The notes under the pieces are model-generated. The model saw nothing but the letters and a program-made list of their open reading frames with translations. It ran no database searches and was not told the origin of the DNA. Positions 40,021 through 50,188 of a DNA stretch of 64,000 nt are shown here, one piece after another. The stretch lies in contig NZ_CP035952.1 of the NCBI RefSeq assembly GCF_004214895.1, positions 62,001 through 126,000 of the forward strand. The letters run 5' to 3'. Both the position numbers and the translations under genes were made by a program. Source of the stretch: Pseudomonas tructae (GTDB lineage: Bacteria; Pseudomonadota; Gammaproteobacteria; Pseudomonadales; Pseudomonadaceae). Position 1 is the stretch's first letter. Each line of letters begins with the position of its first letter.

Positions 40021-41280
40021 TTACTTGCGTTTCATCGACAGGAAGAACTCATCGTTGGTCTTGGTCTGCTTGAGTTTGTCGATCAAGAACTCGATGGCTG
40101 CAACTTCGTCCATCGGGTGCAGCAGCTTGCGCAGGATCCACATGCGCTGCAGTTCGTCATCGGCGGTCAGCAGTTCTTCGCGACGGGTACCCGAACGGTT
40201 GATGTTGATGGCCGGGAAGACGCGTTTCTCGGCGATCTTGCGGTCCAGGGGCAGCTCCATGTTGCCGGTACCCTTGAACTCTTCGTAGATCACTTCGTCC
40301 ATCTTCGAGCCGGTTTCGACCAGCGCGGTGGCGATGATGGTCAGCGAACCGCCTTCTTCGATGTTACGCGCGGCACCGAAGAAACGCTTCGGTTTCTCCA
40401 GGGCGTGGGCATCGACACCACCGGTCAGGACCTTGCCGGAGCTCGGGATCACGGTGTTGTAGGCACGGGCCAGACGGGTGATGGAGTCGAGCAGGATGAC
40501 CACGTCTTTCTTGTGCTCAACCAGGCGCTTGGCCTTCTCGATGACCATCTCGGCAACCTGCACGTGGCGGGTTGGCGGCTCGTCGAAGGTGGAAGCAACC
40601 ACTTCGCCGCGCACGGTGCGCTGCATTTCGGTCACTTCTTCCGGGCGCTCGTCGATCAGCAGGACGATCAGGTGGCACTCGGGGTTGTTACGGGTGATGT
40701 TGGCCGCGATGTTCTGCAGCATGATGGTCTTGCCCGCCTTTGGCGGAGCGACGATCAGGCCACGCTGGCCTTTGCCGATCGGGGCGCAGAGGTCAATAAC
40801 CCGGCCGGTGAGGTCTTCGGTGGAGCCGTTGCCGGCTTCCATCTTCAGGCGCTCGTTGGGGAACAGCGGCGTCAGGTTCTCGAACAGGATCTTGTTCTTC
40901 GCGTTTTCCGGCCGGTCGAAGTTGATGGTGTCGACTTTGAGCAGGGCGAAGTACCGCTCGCCTTCTTTTGGCGGGCGGATCTTGCCGACGATGGTGTCGC
41001 CGGTACGCAAGTTGAAACGGCGGATCTGGCTTGGCGACACATAGATGTCGTCCGGGCCGGCCAGGTACGAGGCATCGGCCGAGCGCAGGAAGCCGAAGCC
41101 GTCCTGGAGAATCTCCAGCACGCCGTCACCGGAGATTTCCTCGCCGCTTTTCGCATGCTTTTTCAACAGAGAGAAAATCACATCTTGCTTGCGCGAACGG
41201 GCCATATTTTCTATGCCCATCTGTTCGGCCATTTCGAGCAGATCGGTAATCGGCTTTTGCTTGAGTTCAGTCAGGTTCAT
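40021..41280 (-). CDS. rho: Transcription termination factor Rho
   Basis: 419-residue hexameric RNA helicase. The N-terminal RNA-binding OSB fold ([22 protein letters not shown], residues about 50-115), ATP site [11 protein letters not shown] (about 178-188), Walker [17 protein letters not shown], the Q-loop region [15 protein letters not shown] and the arginine finger region TRREELL are all present. The length matches E. coli Rho. Its 5' region has a seven-base dyad (41314-41332) that could take part in autoregulation. trxA lies upstream in the same direction with an intrinsic terminator between. Confidence 0.97.
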   Translation of the reverse strand: MNLTELKQKPITDLLEMAEQMGIENMARSRKQDVIFSLLKKHAKSGEEISGDGVLEILQDGFGFLRSADASYLAGPDDIYVSPSQIRRFNLRTGDTIVGKIRPPKEGERYFALLKVDTINFDRPENAKNKILFENLTPLFPNERLKMEAGNGSTEDLTGRVIDLCAPIGKGQRGLIVAPPKAGKTIMLQNIAANITRNNPECHLIVLLIDERPEEVTEMQRTVRGEVVASTFDEPPTRHVQVAEMVIEKAKRLVEHKKDVVILLDSITRLARAYNTVIPSSGKVLTGGVDAHALEKPKRFFGAARNIEEGGSLTIIATALVETGSKMDEVIYEEFKGTGNMELPLDRKIAEKRVFPAININRSGTRREELLTADDELQRMWILRKLLHPMDEVAAIEFLIDKLKQTKTNDEFFLSMKRK

Positions 41281-41313
41281 AAGGGGAGTGACGTAATCAT
41301 GTAAGAAGGGGAA

Positions 41314-41332
41314 ATTAAGCTTCTGGCTTAAT
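41314..41332 (-). promoter_or_regulatory. Dyad in the rho leader
   Basis: ATTAAGC and GCTTAAT, seven-base perfect arms with a five-base spacer, 34 bases before the rho start and followed by a pyrimidine-rich TTTCCCCTTCTTAC on the transcribed strand. It could be a small leader hairpin or a protein site. rho is autoregulated in other bacteria. Confidence 0.35.
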
Positions 41333-41474
41333 GAAGCCGCGCCGCAAAGAAGGCGACAGGATCGCGTACTGATTCGAATTAGGGATGCGTCGGCGACGGC
41401 GTGCAGAGGGCACCGAAGAAACAGTGCGAGGCCGAATGTAACACCTGCTTTTTCTGGCGTCTAGTCACCAGACA

Positions 41475-41506
41475 AAGAAAAGCCCCGACGAATGCGGGGC
41501 TTTTTT
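41475..41506 (-). terminator. Intrinsic terminator of trxA
   Basis: AGCCCCG and CGGGGCT with a seven-base loop; the stem extends with A/T pairs and has T-runs on both strands, so it can act in both directions. It begins a few bases after the trxA stop codon. Confidence 0.88.
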
Positions 41507-41509
41507 CAC

Positions 41510-41839
41510 TCAGAGATTGGCGTCCAGGAAGGCTGCCAGCTGAGATTTCGACAGTGCGCCGACCTTGGTGGCCTCGACGTTGCCGTTCTTGAACAGCATC
41601 AGCGTCGGGATGCCACGCACGCCGTGCTTGGCCGGGGTTTCCTGGTTGTCGTCGATGTTCAACTTGGCGACGGTCAGTTTGCCCTGGTAAGTAGAAGCGA
41701 TGTCGTCCAGAACCGGCGCGATCATTTTGCAAGGGCCGCACCATTCAGCCCAGTAGTCGACCAGCACCGGGCCTTCAGCCTTCAGGACTTCGGCTTCGAA
41801 GGTGGCGTCGGTGACGTGTTTGATAAGATCGCTGCTCAT
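41510..41839 (-). CDS. trxA: Thioredoxin 1
   Basis: 109-residue thioredoxin with active site C34-GP-C37 (AEWCGPCKM), cis-proline region [11 protein letters not shown], and the family length. It reduces protein disulfides using thioredoxin reductase (not in this window). GGAG lies six bases before the chosen ATG; the frame extends 14 codons upstream without support. Divergent from ppx with 235 bases between, containing the CGGGAAA-N6-TTTCCCG dyad. Confidence 0.96.
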   Translation of the reverse strand: MSSDLIKHVTDATFEAEVLKAEGPVLVDYWAEWCGPCKMIAPVLDDIASTYQGKLTVAKLNIDDNQETPAKHGVRGIPTLMLFKNGNVEATKVGALSKSQLAAFLDANL

Positions 41840-41963
41840 GGAAGTCTCCAAGGTCGTAAGCAAAAAAACGTGGCCCATCATAGCCGCACCCGCTGCCTAC
41901 AGGAAGCCGGGAACGATTGAGTGTAACTATAGTTGTGCATGACCGCGCATATCGCTGCTGTCA

Positions 41964-41983
41964 CGGGAAAGTCATATTTCCCG
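41964..41983. promoter_or_regulatory. Perfect dyad between trxA and ppx
   Basis: CGGGAAA and TTTCCCG, seven-base arms with a six-base spacer, in the divergent gap. A shorter palindrome AACTATAGTT lies at 41925-41934 and could form part of the trxA -10 (TATAGT on the leftward strand). The dyad could be an operator for either gene. The binding protein is unknown. Confidence 0.35.
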
Positions 41984-42074
41984 CACAACCTGCCCCATAT
42001 CAAGCCTTGATACGCTGCGCGTTGGCGCCAGCGCCGGATCGTGGCAGGATTGCCGGGTTATCGACCGAGAACCC

Positions 42075-43583
42075 ATGACCATGCCGCAAACCACAGCCAA
42101 GAATCTGTCCTTGATCGCTGCCATAGACCTGGGCTCCAACAGTTTCCACATGGTGGTCGCCAAGGCTCACCACAGCGAAATCCGCATCCTTGAGCGGCTG
42201 GGTGAAAAGGTTCAGCTGGCCGCCGGCATCAACGAAGAGCGCCAGCTCAGCGAAGAATCCATGCAACGCGGCCTGGACTGCCTCAAGCGCTTTGCCCAGC
42301 TGATCAACGGCATGCCCGACGGTGCCGTACGTATCGTCGGCACCAACGCCCTGCGCGAGGCGCGCAACCGCGGCGAATTCATCCGCCGCGCCGAAGCCAT
42401 CCTCGGCCACCCGGTGGAAGTCATCTCTGGCCGTGAAGAAGCCCGCCTGATCTACCTCGGCGTGTCCCACACGCTGGCCGACACCCCGGGCAAGCGCCTG
42501 GTCGCCGACATCGGCGGCGGCAGTACCGAATTCATTATTGGCCAGCGTTTCGAGCCACTGCTGCGCGAGAGCCTGCAGATGGGTTGTGTCAGCTACACCC
42601 AGCGTTACTTCCGCGACGGCAAGATCACCCCGGCGCGCTATGCCCAGGCCTACACCGCCGCGCGCCTGGAGCTGATGAGCATCGAGAATGCCCTGCACCG
42701 CCTGACCTGGGATGAAGCCATCGGCTCCTCCGGGACCATCCGCGCCATCGGCCTGGCCCTCAAGTCCGGCGGCATGGGTAACGGCGAGGTCAATGCCGAA
42801 GGCCTGGCCTGGCTCAAGCGCAAGCTGTTCAAGCTGGGGGAAACCGACAAGATCGACTTTGACGGGGTCAAGCCCGACCGCCGGGCGATCTTCCCGGCGG
42901 GCCTGGCGATTCTCGAAGCGATTTTCGACGCCCTCGAACTGCAACGCATGGACCACTGCGACGGCGCCCTGCGCGAAGGCGTACTGTACGACCTGCTCGG
43001 CCGCCATCACCACGAAGACGTGCGTGAACGCACCCTGACCTCGCTGATGGAGCGCTATCACGTTGACCAGGGGCAGGCGGCACGGGTTGAGCGCAAGGCC
43101 CTGCATGCCTTCGACCAGGTGGCCAAGGCCTGGGACCTGGAAGACGGGATCTGGCGCGAATTGCTGGGCTGGGCAGCCAAGGTCCATGAAGTGGGGCTGG
43201 ACATCGCCCACTACCATTACCACAAGCACGGCGCCTATCTGATCGAGCACTCCGACCTTGCCGGCTTCTCCCGTGAAGACCAGTTGATGCTGGCCCTGCT
43301 GGTGCGCGGCCACCGGCGCAACATTCCCAAGGACAAGTTCGCCGAGTTCGGCGATGACGCCGTCAAACTGATTCGCCTGTGCGTGCTGCTGCGCTTTGCG
43401 ATCCTGTTCCACCACATCCGCGGCACCCAGCAGATGCCCAAGGTCACCCTGCACGCCAAGGGCGACAGCCTGGACGTCGAGTTCCCTGCCGGCTGGCTGG
43501 AAGAGAACCAGCTGACCCAGGCCGATTTCGGCCTGGAAGCAGAATGGCTGGCCCGGGTCGGCTTCGTCCTCAGCGTACGATAA
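42075..43583 (+). CDS. ppx: Exopolyphosphatase
   Basis: 502-residue Ppx/GppA phosphatase, removing phosphate from the end of polyphosphate chains. The actin-like ATPase fold is seen in [15 protein letters not shown] (phosphate loop 1, about 15-29), [12 protein letters not shown] (phosphate loop 2, about 143-154) and [13 protein letters not shown]-terminal HD-like helical domain follows ([21 protein letters not shown]). Its last 14 bases overlap antisense with the end of ppk. GppA-type (p)ppGpp hydrolysis cannot be excluded. Confidence 0.93.
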   Translation: MTMPQTTAKNLSLIAAIDLGSNSFHMVVAKAHHSEIRILERLGEKVQLAAGINEERQLSEESMQRGLDCLKRFAQLINGMPDGAVRIVGTNALREARNRGEFIRRAEAILGHPVEVISGREEARLIYLGVSHTLADTPGKRLVADIGGGSTEFIIGQRFEPLLRESLQMGCVSYTQRYFRDGKITPARYAQAYTAARLELMSIENALHRLTWDEAIGSSGTIRAIGLALKSGGMGNGEVNAEGLAWLKRKLFKLGETDKIDFDGVKPDRRAIFPAGLAILEAIFDALELQRMDHCDGALREGVLYDLLGRHHHEDVRERTLTSLMERYHVDQGQAARVERKALHAFDQVAKAWDLEDGIWRELLGWAAKVHEVGLDIAHYHYHKHGAYLIEHSDLAGFSREDQLMLALLVRGHRRNIPKDKFAEFGDDAVKLIRLCVLLRFAILFHHIRGTQQMPKVTLHAKGDSLDVEFPAGWLEENQLTQADFGLEAEWLARVGFVLSVR

Positions 43584-45801
43584 GCACCGGGTTGCTCAGG
43601 CGCTCGAGCAGAGCGGCCTGGGCACTGCGCGGGTTCTGGTTGCCGGTTGGCGTGCTGCGTACGTAGCGGCCATCCGGTTGCAGGATCCAGGCGTGGGTGT
43701 TGTCGGTCAGGTACCCCTCCAACTCCTTTTTCACCCGCAGGATCAGCTTCTTGCCCTCGACCGGGAAGCAGGTCTCGACGCGCTTGTCGAGGTTGCGTTC
43801 CATCCAGTCGGCGCTGGAGAGGAACATCTGCTCTTCGCCGCCATTGAGGAAGTAGAACACCCGCGTGTGCTCGAGGAAGCGACCGATGATCGAGCGCACC
43901 TGAATGTTATGCGACACCCCGGCAATGCCCGGGCGCAGGCAGCACATGCCACGCACTACCAGATCGATACGCACCCCGGACTGGCTGGCCTTGTACAACG
44001 CACGGATGATCTTCGGATCGGTCAGCGAGTTGAACTTGGCGATGATGTGCGCCGGTTTGCCGTCGAGGGCGAACTGGGTTTCGCGCGCGATCATGTCGAG
44101 CATGCCCTTTTTCAGGGTGAACGGCGCGTGCAGCAGTTTTTTCATGCGCAGGGTCTTGCCCATGCCGATCAACTGGCTGAACAGCTTGCCGACGTCTTCG
44201 CACAGGGCGTCGTCGGAGGTCAACAGGCTGTAGTCGGTATACAGGCGGGCGTTGCCAGCGTGGTAGTTACCGGTCCCCAGGTGCGCGTAGCGGACGATCT
44301 CGCCGGCTTCGCGGCGCAGGATCAGCATCATCTTGGCGTGGGTCTTGAAGCCCACCACACCATAGATCACCACCGCACCCGCAGCCTGCAGGCGGCTGGC
44401 CATCTGCAGGTTGGACTCTTCGTCGAAGCGCGCACGCAATTCGATCACCGCGGTGACTTCCTTGCCGTTACGCGCAGCGTCAACCAACGCATCGACGATC
44501 TCCGAGTTGGCGCCGCTGCGGTACAGGGTCTGGCGCACGGCCAGGACGTGCGGGTCCTTGGCCGCCTGGCGCAGCAGATCGACCACCGGGGTGAACGACT
44601 CGAAGGGGTGCATCAGCAGGATGTCCTGCTTGCTGACCACGCTGAAAATATTCTCGCTGTTCTGCAACAGCTTGGGGATTGCCGGGGTAAACGGCGTGTA
44701 TTGCAGCTCCGGGTGACTGTCCAGGCTGGTGATGCTGAACAGCCGGGTCAGGTTGACCGGGCCATTGACCTGATACAGCTCGCTCTCACTCAGGCTGAAC
44801 TGCTTGAGCAGGTAATCGGACAGGTGTTTAGGGCAAGTGTCGGCCACTTCCAGGCGCACCGCATCGCCATATCGACGCGAGAACAGCTCGCCACGCAGGG
44901 CCCGGGCCAGGTCTTCGACATCTTCGGAGTCCAGTGCCAGGTCGGCGTTGCGGGTCAGGCGGAACTGATAGCAGCCCTTGACCTTCATGCCCTGGAACAG
45001 GTCATCGGCATGCGCATGGATCATCGACGACAGGAACACATAGTTGTCGCCCGCTCCGCCGACATCTTCAGGCACCTTGATGACCCGCGGCAGCAAACGC
45101 GGCGCCGGGATGATCGCCAGGCCCGAATCGCGGCCAAAGGCATCGACACCTTCAAGCTCGACGATGAAGTTCAGGCTCTTGTTCACCAGCAACGGGAACG
45201 GGTGGGTCGGGTCGAGACCGATCGGGGTGATGATCGGCGCGATCTCGTCACGGAAGAAGCGCCGCACCCAGGTCTTGAGCTTGGTGTTCCAGTGCCGGCG
45301 GCGGATGAAGCGGATCTGGTGTTTTTCCAGCTCCGGCAACAGCACGTCGTTGAGGATCGCGTATTGGCGATCCACTTCACTGTGCACCACCTCGCTGATA
45401 CGGGCCAGCGCCTGGTGCGGCTGCAAACCGTCAGCGCCAGCCTGTTCACGGGCGAAGGTGATCTGTTTCTTCAGGCCCGCCACACGAATTTCGAAGAACT
45501 CATCCAGGTTGCTGGAGAAGATCAGCAGGAACTTCAGCCGCTCAAGCAACGGATAGGACTCATCCAGCGCCTGTTCCAGCACGCGGATGTTGAACTGCAG
45601 CTGGGACAATTCGCGATGAATGTACAGGCTGCTGTCGTCCAGACCGGGAATGACGATGGCAGGCGCGGCCACCGGCACCGGCGCAGGGGCCTCGACCACC
45701 GGCTCCGCTACCGCAGGCGGCTCCGGCGGGGTCTCGACCATCTGTTCGGGCACAGGCTGGGCGTCTTTGACTGCAACGTCGGTAAGTACTTCGTTATTCA
45801 T
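43570..45801 (-). CDS. ppk: Polyphosphate kinase 1
   Basis: 743-residue PPK1, making polyphosphate from ATP. The autophosphorylated histidine is H488 in FKTHAKMML (E. coli H435); the offset is explained by an N-terminal extension of about 50 residues rich in Pro, Ala, Val and Glu ([17 protein letters not shown]), not seen in E. coli. [21 protein letters not shown] starts the conserved part. AGGAA lies upstream of the ATG. It follows hemB by 20 bases and converges with ppx, overlapping it by 14 bases. Confidence 0.95.
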   Translation of the reverse strand: MNNEVLTDVAVKDAQPVPEQMVETPPEPPAVAEPVVEAPAPVPVAAPAIVIPGLDDSSLYIHRELSQLQFNIRVLEQALDESYPLLERLKFLLIFSSNLDEFFEIRVAGLKKQITFAREQAGADGLQPHQALARISEVVHSEVDRQYAILNDVLLPELEKHQIRFIRRRHWNTKLKTWVRRFFRDEIAPIITPIGLDPTHPFPLLVNKSLNFIVELEGVDAFGRDSGLAIIPAPRLLPRVIKVPEDVGGAGDNYVFLSSMIHAHADDLFQGMKVKGCYQFRLTRNADLALDSEDVEDLARALRGELFSRRYGDAVRLEVADTCPKHLSDYLLKQFSLSESELYQVNGPVNLTRLFSITSLDSHPELQYTPFTPAIPKLLQNSENIFSVVSKQDILLMHPFESFTPVVDLLRQAAKDPHVLAVRQTLYRSGANSEIVDALVDAARNGKEVTAVIELRARFDEESNLQMASRLQAAGAVVIYGVVGFKTHAKMMLILRREAGEIVRYAHLGTGNYHAGNARLYTDYSLLTSDDALCEDVGKLFSQLIGMGKTLRMKKLLHAPFTLKKGMLDMIARETQFALDGKPAHIIAKFNSLTDPKIIRALYKASQSGVRIDLVVRGMCCLRPGIAGVSHNIQVRSIIGRFLEHTRVFYFLNGGEEQMFLSSADWMERNLDKRVETCFPVEGKKLILRVKKELEGYLTDNTHAWILQPDGRYVRSTPTGNQNPRSAQAALLERLSNPVLIVR

Positions 45802-45820
45802 CTAGCGTTCCTGAAGGGCG

Positions 45821-46957
<1,137 letters not shown>

Positions 46958-47038
46958 TCACGTCGAGACACATTTGGACACTTTCCCCAGAGGCCACGAA
47001 GGGTTAGGCTTCGCGTTCATTTCGCCAGCACCCAGAAA

Positions 47039-47683
47039 ATGCTCCAACAATTCCTGCAGGATTTCGGCTACTTTGCCCTTTTTCTCGGCACGTTTTTCGA
47101 AGGTGAGACCATCCTGGTTCTCGCAGGCTTCCTTGCGTTCCGTGGATATATGGATATCAACCTGGTGGTCGTGGTGGCCTTCTTCGGCAGCTACGCGGGT
47201 GATCAGCTGTGGTACTTCATGGGCCGTCGCCATGGGCGCAAGCTGCTGGCGCGCAAACCGCGCTGGCAGATGATGGGCGACCGCGCGCTGGAGCACATAC
47301 GCCGCCATCCGGATATCTGGGTCTTGAGTTTTCGCTTCGTCTACGGCCTGCGCACGGTGATGCCGGTCGCCATCGGCCTGTCCGGCTACCCGCCGCGCCG
47401 CTACCTGCTGCTCAACGGCATTGGCGCCGCCGTCTGGGCCCTGGCCCTGGGCGCCGCAGCCTATCACTTTGGCGCCATTCTCGAAGGCCTGCTCGGCAAC
47501 GTGAAGAAGTACGAGCTATGGGTGCTCGGCGGCCTGCTGCTGCTCGGCGGCTGCCTGTGGCTGCGCCGGCGCTTCAAGGCTGCGCGTGTTGCGCGCAAGG
47601 AAGCGGCTGCCATAGAGGCCGACAAGGCTGAGCAAGCTGTAGCCAAGCAGCAGGACCCAAGCCAGGGCAGCGACCGGCCATAG
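47039..47683 (+). CDS. DedA family membrane protein
   Basis: 214 residues, DedA/SNARE-associated type with about five hydrophobic segments. Motifs: FEGETILVLAGFLA (conserved Glu, about 21), FFGSYAGDQLWYFMGRRHGR, FRFVYGLRTVMPVAIG (the conserved arginines, about 98-113). Family members act in membrane lipid turnover or proton-dependent homeostasis. The last 56 codons, including a final helix (LGGLLLLGGCLWL) and a long charged Ala/Lys/Gln tail, lie antisense to the end of the next gene. Tail quality is poor, so the true protein may have been extended by stop-codon loss. Confidence 0.88.
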   Translation: MLQQFLQDFGYFALFLGTFFEGETILVLAGFLAFRGYMDINLVVVVAFFGSYAGDQLWYFMGRRHGRKLLARKPRWQMMGDRALEHIRRHPDIWVLSFRFVYGLRTVMPVAIGLSGYPPRRYLLLNGIGAAVWALALGAAAYHFGAILEGLLGNVKKYELWVLGGLLLLGGCLWLRRRFKAARVARKEAAAIEADKAEQAVAKQQDPSQGSDRP

Positions 47684-48811
47684 CCCGGTGATCCCGGCCA
47701 GCACCATGGCCGGGACATTCAACCCCAGGCGCAGCACCTCCAGCCGCAACGCCCAGGGGCGATTCTCCAGTGCCGTCCCCAGCACGAACAAGCCAAACGC
47801 CATCAAGCCGCAGCCCAGCAACAGGGCGGCGACCGACAACTGCTCGGCACGCTCCATCAAGTAACTGCCCAAACCCACATACACCGCAAACTGCATCGCC
47901 ACATAAAGCTGCTGCGGCCAGGCCAGGGGCACCTCGAATTTCTTGAAGCGGCTCAGGTCCTGCTTGGCCTGCGGGTAACGCCGCTCCACGTCATCCGGGC
48001 GCCAGCCGGTGGGCATGAACCAGATCCGCAGCTTGTCCCGCCAGCGCTCGGCACGGCGCGCATCGTTCCACAGCTGGGCATAGAACTGCAGGTTGGCCCA
48101 CAACGGGTTCCAGCTGGCCAGTGGCGTGGTCACGCCGAAAATCACCGGCTCATTGTCATCCTCTTCCTGGAAGGTGCCGAACAGACGGTCCCAGACAATG
48201 AACACTCCGCCGTAGTTGCGATCCAAGTACAGAGGATTCTGCGCATGGTGGACGCGATGATTGGACGGTGTGATGAACAACCATTCGAACCAGCCCAGCT
48301 TGGGAATGTGCCGGGTGTGTACCCAGAACTGGTACAGCAGGTTCAGCGCCGCAACGGTAATGAACACCAGCGGCGGCACCCCCAGCACGGCCAGCGGCAG
48401 GTAGAAGATCCACGACAGCAAAAAGCCGCTGCTGGTCTGGCGCAGGGCCGTGGACAGGTTGTAGTCCTCGCTCTGGTGATGCACCGAATGCGCGGCCCAG
48501 AGGATGTTGCGCTCGTGGCCGAAGCGGTGCAGCCAGTAGTAGCAAAAGTCATAGACGACGAACGCCAGCACCCACACCCACAACGCCTCGCCCGGCAGCT
48601 CGAACAGCGCCAGGTGCTCCCAGGCCAGCGCATAGGTCACCAGGCCCACGCCTTTGGTCAGCAGGCCGGTGGTGGTCGACAGCACGCCGGCGCTGAGGCT
48701 GTTGATCGAATCAGCCAGGCGATAGGTGCGCACGCCCCGCAACCGATCGGCAAGCAATTCGACAACGATCAGCACAATGAAAAACGGTACCGCCAACAGG
48801 ATCAGGTCCAT
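47516..48811 (-). CDS. Sterol desaturase/fatty acid hydroxylase family membrane protein
   Basis: 431 residues. The di-iron histidine clusters are complete: HRFGHE (about 97), HSVHHQ (about 108), and HRVHHAQ (about 190), with HTRHIP between, on a membrane domain of several helices. This is the alkylglycerol monooxygenase/fatty-acid-hydroxylase group; lipid substrate unknown. The C-terminal 55 residues, from WVLLLGYSLLSLVGLYG to an Ala/Gln/Glu tail, are encoded antisense to the end of dedA. Convergent overlap of this size is unusual. Confidence 0.85.
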   Translation of the reverse strand: MDLILLAVPFFIVLIVVELLADRLRGVRTYRLADSINSLSAGVLSTTTGLLTKGVGLVTYALAWEHLALFELPGEALWVWVLAFVVYDFCYYWLHRFGHERNILWAAHSVHHQSEDYNLSTALRQTSSGFLLSWIFYLPLAVLGVPPLVFITVAALNLLYQFWVHTRHIPKLGWFEWLFITPSNHRVHHAQNPLYLDRNYGGVFIVWDRLFGTFQEEDDNEPVIFGVTTPLASWNPLWANLQFYAQLWNDARRAERWRDKLRIWFMPTGWRPDDVERRYPQAKQDLSRFKKFEVPLAWPQQLYVAMQFAVYVGLGSYLMERAEQLSVAALLLGCGLMAFGLFVLGTALENRPWALRLEVLRLGLNVPAMVLAGITGLWPVAALAWVLLLGYSLLSLVGLYGSRFLARNTRSLEAPAQPQAAAEQQQAAEHP

Positions 48812-48924
48812 GGGTCTTCCATCTCCAGCCTATCCTGCAAGATTAGGCCGGGAATGGCATAAACCCTATGGCGACATCTGCCAAACTAGAGGACATTTAG
48901 CGCCTCGAATCGGGAGTAGTGAGC

Positions 48925-49593
48925 ATGACCGCAAAAAAAGTTGCTGTGATTCTTTCCGGCTGTGGCGTCTATGACGGCGCCGAAATTCACGAAAGCGTGA
49001 TCACCCTGCTGCGCCTCGACCAGCGCGGCGCGCAAGTGCAGTGCTTTGCACCGAACATCGCGCAAATGCATGTGATCGACCACCTGACTGGCGAAGAAAT
49101 GCCCGAGACCCGCAATGTGCTGGTGGAATCGGCGCGGATCGCCCGCGGCGAGGTCAAGGACCTGCGCGAAGCCGATGCCAAGGACTTCGATGCGCTGATC
49201 GTGCCGGGCGGCTTTGGCGCGGCAAAAAACCTCTCGAACTTTGCCGTGGAAGGCGCGGGCTGCAGCGTGCACCCGGATGTCCTGGCCCTGGCTGAAGCCT
49301 TCGCCGAAGCCGGCAAGCCGGTCGGCCTGATCTGCATCTCACCGGCCCTGGCAGCCAAGATCTACGGCCCCGGCGTGGTCTGCACCATCGGCAACGATGC
49401 TGGCACCAGCGCCGCTATCGTCAAGATGGGCGGCACCCATGAAGAGTGCGATGTCCATGACATCGTCGAAGACACCCAGCGCAAACTGGTCAGCACCCCG
49501 GCCTACATGCTGGCAAAAAGCATCAGTGAAGCTGCTGGCGGCATCTACAAGCTGGTCGACCGGGTACTGGAACTGACCCACGAAAACGACTGA
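48925..49593 (+). CDS. elbB: Isoprenoid biosynthesis glyoxalase ElbB (DJ-1/PfpI family)
   Basis: 222-residue class I glutamine amidotransferase-like protein of the ElbB/YhbL type. It has SGCGVYDGAEIHE near the start, LIVPGGFGAAKNLSNF, and the nucleophile-elbow cysteine in VGLICISPALAA. E. coli ElbB is 217 residues and shows glyoxalase activity; an old link to isoprenoid synthesis is uncertain. The ATG with GGGAG eight bases upstream is preferred to a GTG six bases earlier. A REP pair follows after seven bases. Confidence 0.9.
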   Translation: MTAKKVAVILSGCGVYDGAEIHESVITLLRLDQRGAQVQCFAPNIAQMHVIDHLTGEEMPETRNVLVESARIARGEVKDLREADAKDFDALIVPGGFGAAKNLSNFAVEGAGCSVHPDVLALAEAFAEAGKPVGLICISPALAAKIYGPGVVCTIGNDAGTSAAIVKMGGTHEECDVHDIVEDTQRKLVSTPAYMLAKSISEAAGGIYKLVDRVLELTHEND

Positions 49594-49600
49594 ACACCCC

Positions 49601-49685
49601 TGTAGGAGCGGGCTTGCCCCGCGATTCGTGCGCGAAGACAACCTGCTGCCGCTAACGGCCTCTTCGCGGGGCAAGCCCGCTCCCA
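49601..49685. repeat. REP inverted pair overlapping the end of yaiI
   Basis: Two facing REP copies (49601-49624 and 49664-49685) are separated by about 39 bases, a wider gap than in the other four pairs. The right copy is inside the yaiI reading frame and is translated into its last residues; the yaiI stop codon lies in the spacer. Confidence 0.9.
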
Positions 49686-50128
49686 CTCAGGCGGGTCAGG
49701 ATACGGTCCAGCGAGTTGGCGAAGGCCTGCTTCTCACGATCGCCATAAGGCGCTTGCCCGCCACCGACCTGCCCCTGCTCGCGCAGGTCGGTAAACAGAT
49801 TGCGCACCGCCAGGCGATCGCCCATGTTGCCTTCGTCAAACTCCTTGCCACGCGGATCGAGGCAGGCAACGCCCTTCTTGACCAGGCGATCGGCCAACGG
49901 CACATCACTGCAAATCACCAGCTCGCCCGGCACGGCATGCTCGACCAGGTAATCGTCGGCAGCATCCGGCCCACTGGGCACGACGATCAGCTTGACGCAG
50001 GCAAACGCCGGCTTGATCTGGCTCTGCCCGGCGACCAGCACCACTTCCAGCTGACGCTTGAGGGCGAATTTGACCAGTTGATCCTTGGCCGCCTTGGGGC
50101 AGGCGTCGGCATCGATCCACACGCGCAT
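49652..50128 (-). CDS. yaiI: UPF0178 family protein YaiI
   Basis: 158 residues. The N-terminal MRVWIDADACPKAAKD and later DYLVEHAVPGELVICSDVPLADRLVKKG show the NYN/PIN-like acidic residues (D7, D9, D~80) suggestive of a nuclease fold; no function is known. The last residues (SGSGLAPRRGR) are not family sequence: they are the translation of a REP element. RILTRL is probably the original end. The ATG before RVWIDADA is chosen. It converges with elbB. Confidence 0.85.
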   Translation of the reverse strand: MRVWIDADACPKAAKDQLVKFALKRQLEVVLVAGQSQIKPAFACVKLIVVPSGPDAADDYLVEHAVPGELVICSDVPLADRLVKKGVACLDPRGKEFDEGNMGDRLAVRNLFTDLREQGQVGGGQAPYGDREKQAFANSLDRILTRLSGSGLAPRRGR

Positions 50129-50188
50129 GGCACAGATTTCCAACAAAAACGGGCGAACAGTATCCCTGCTCTCCCGTGTTGCTTCAAA

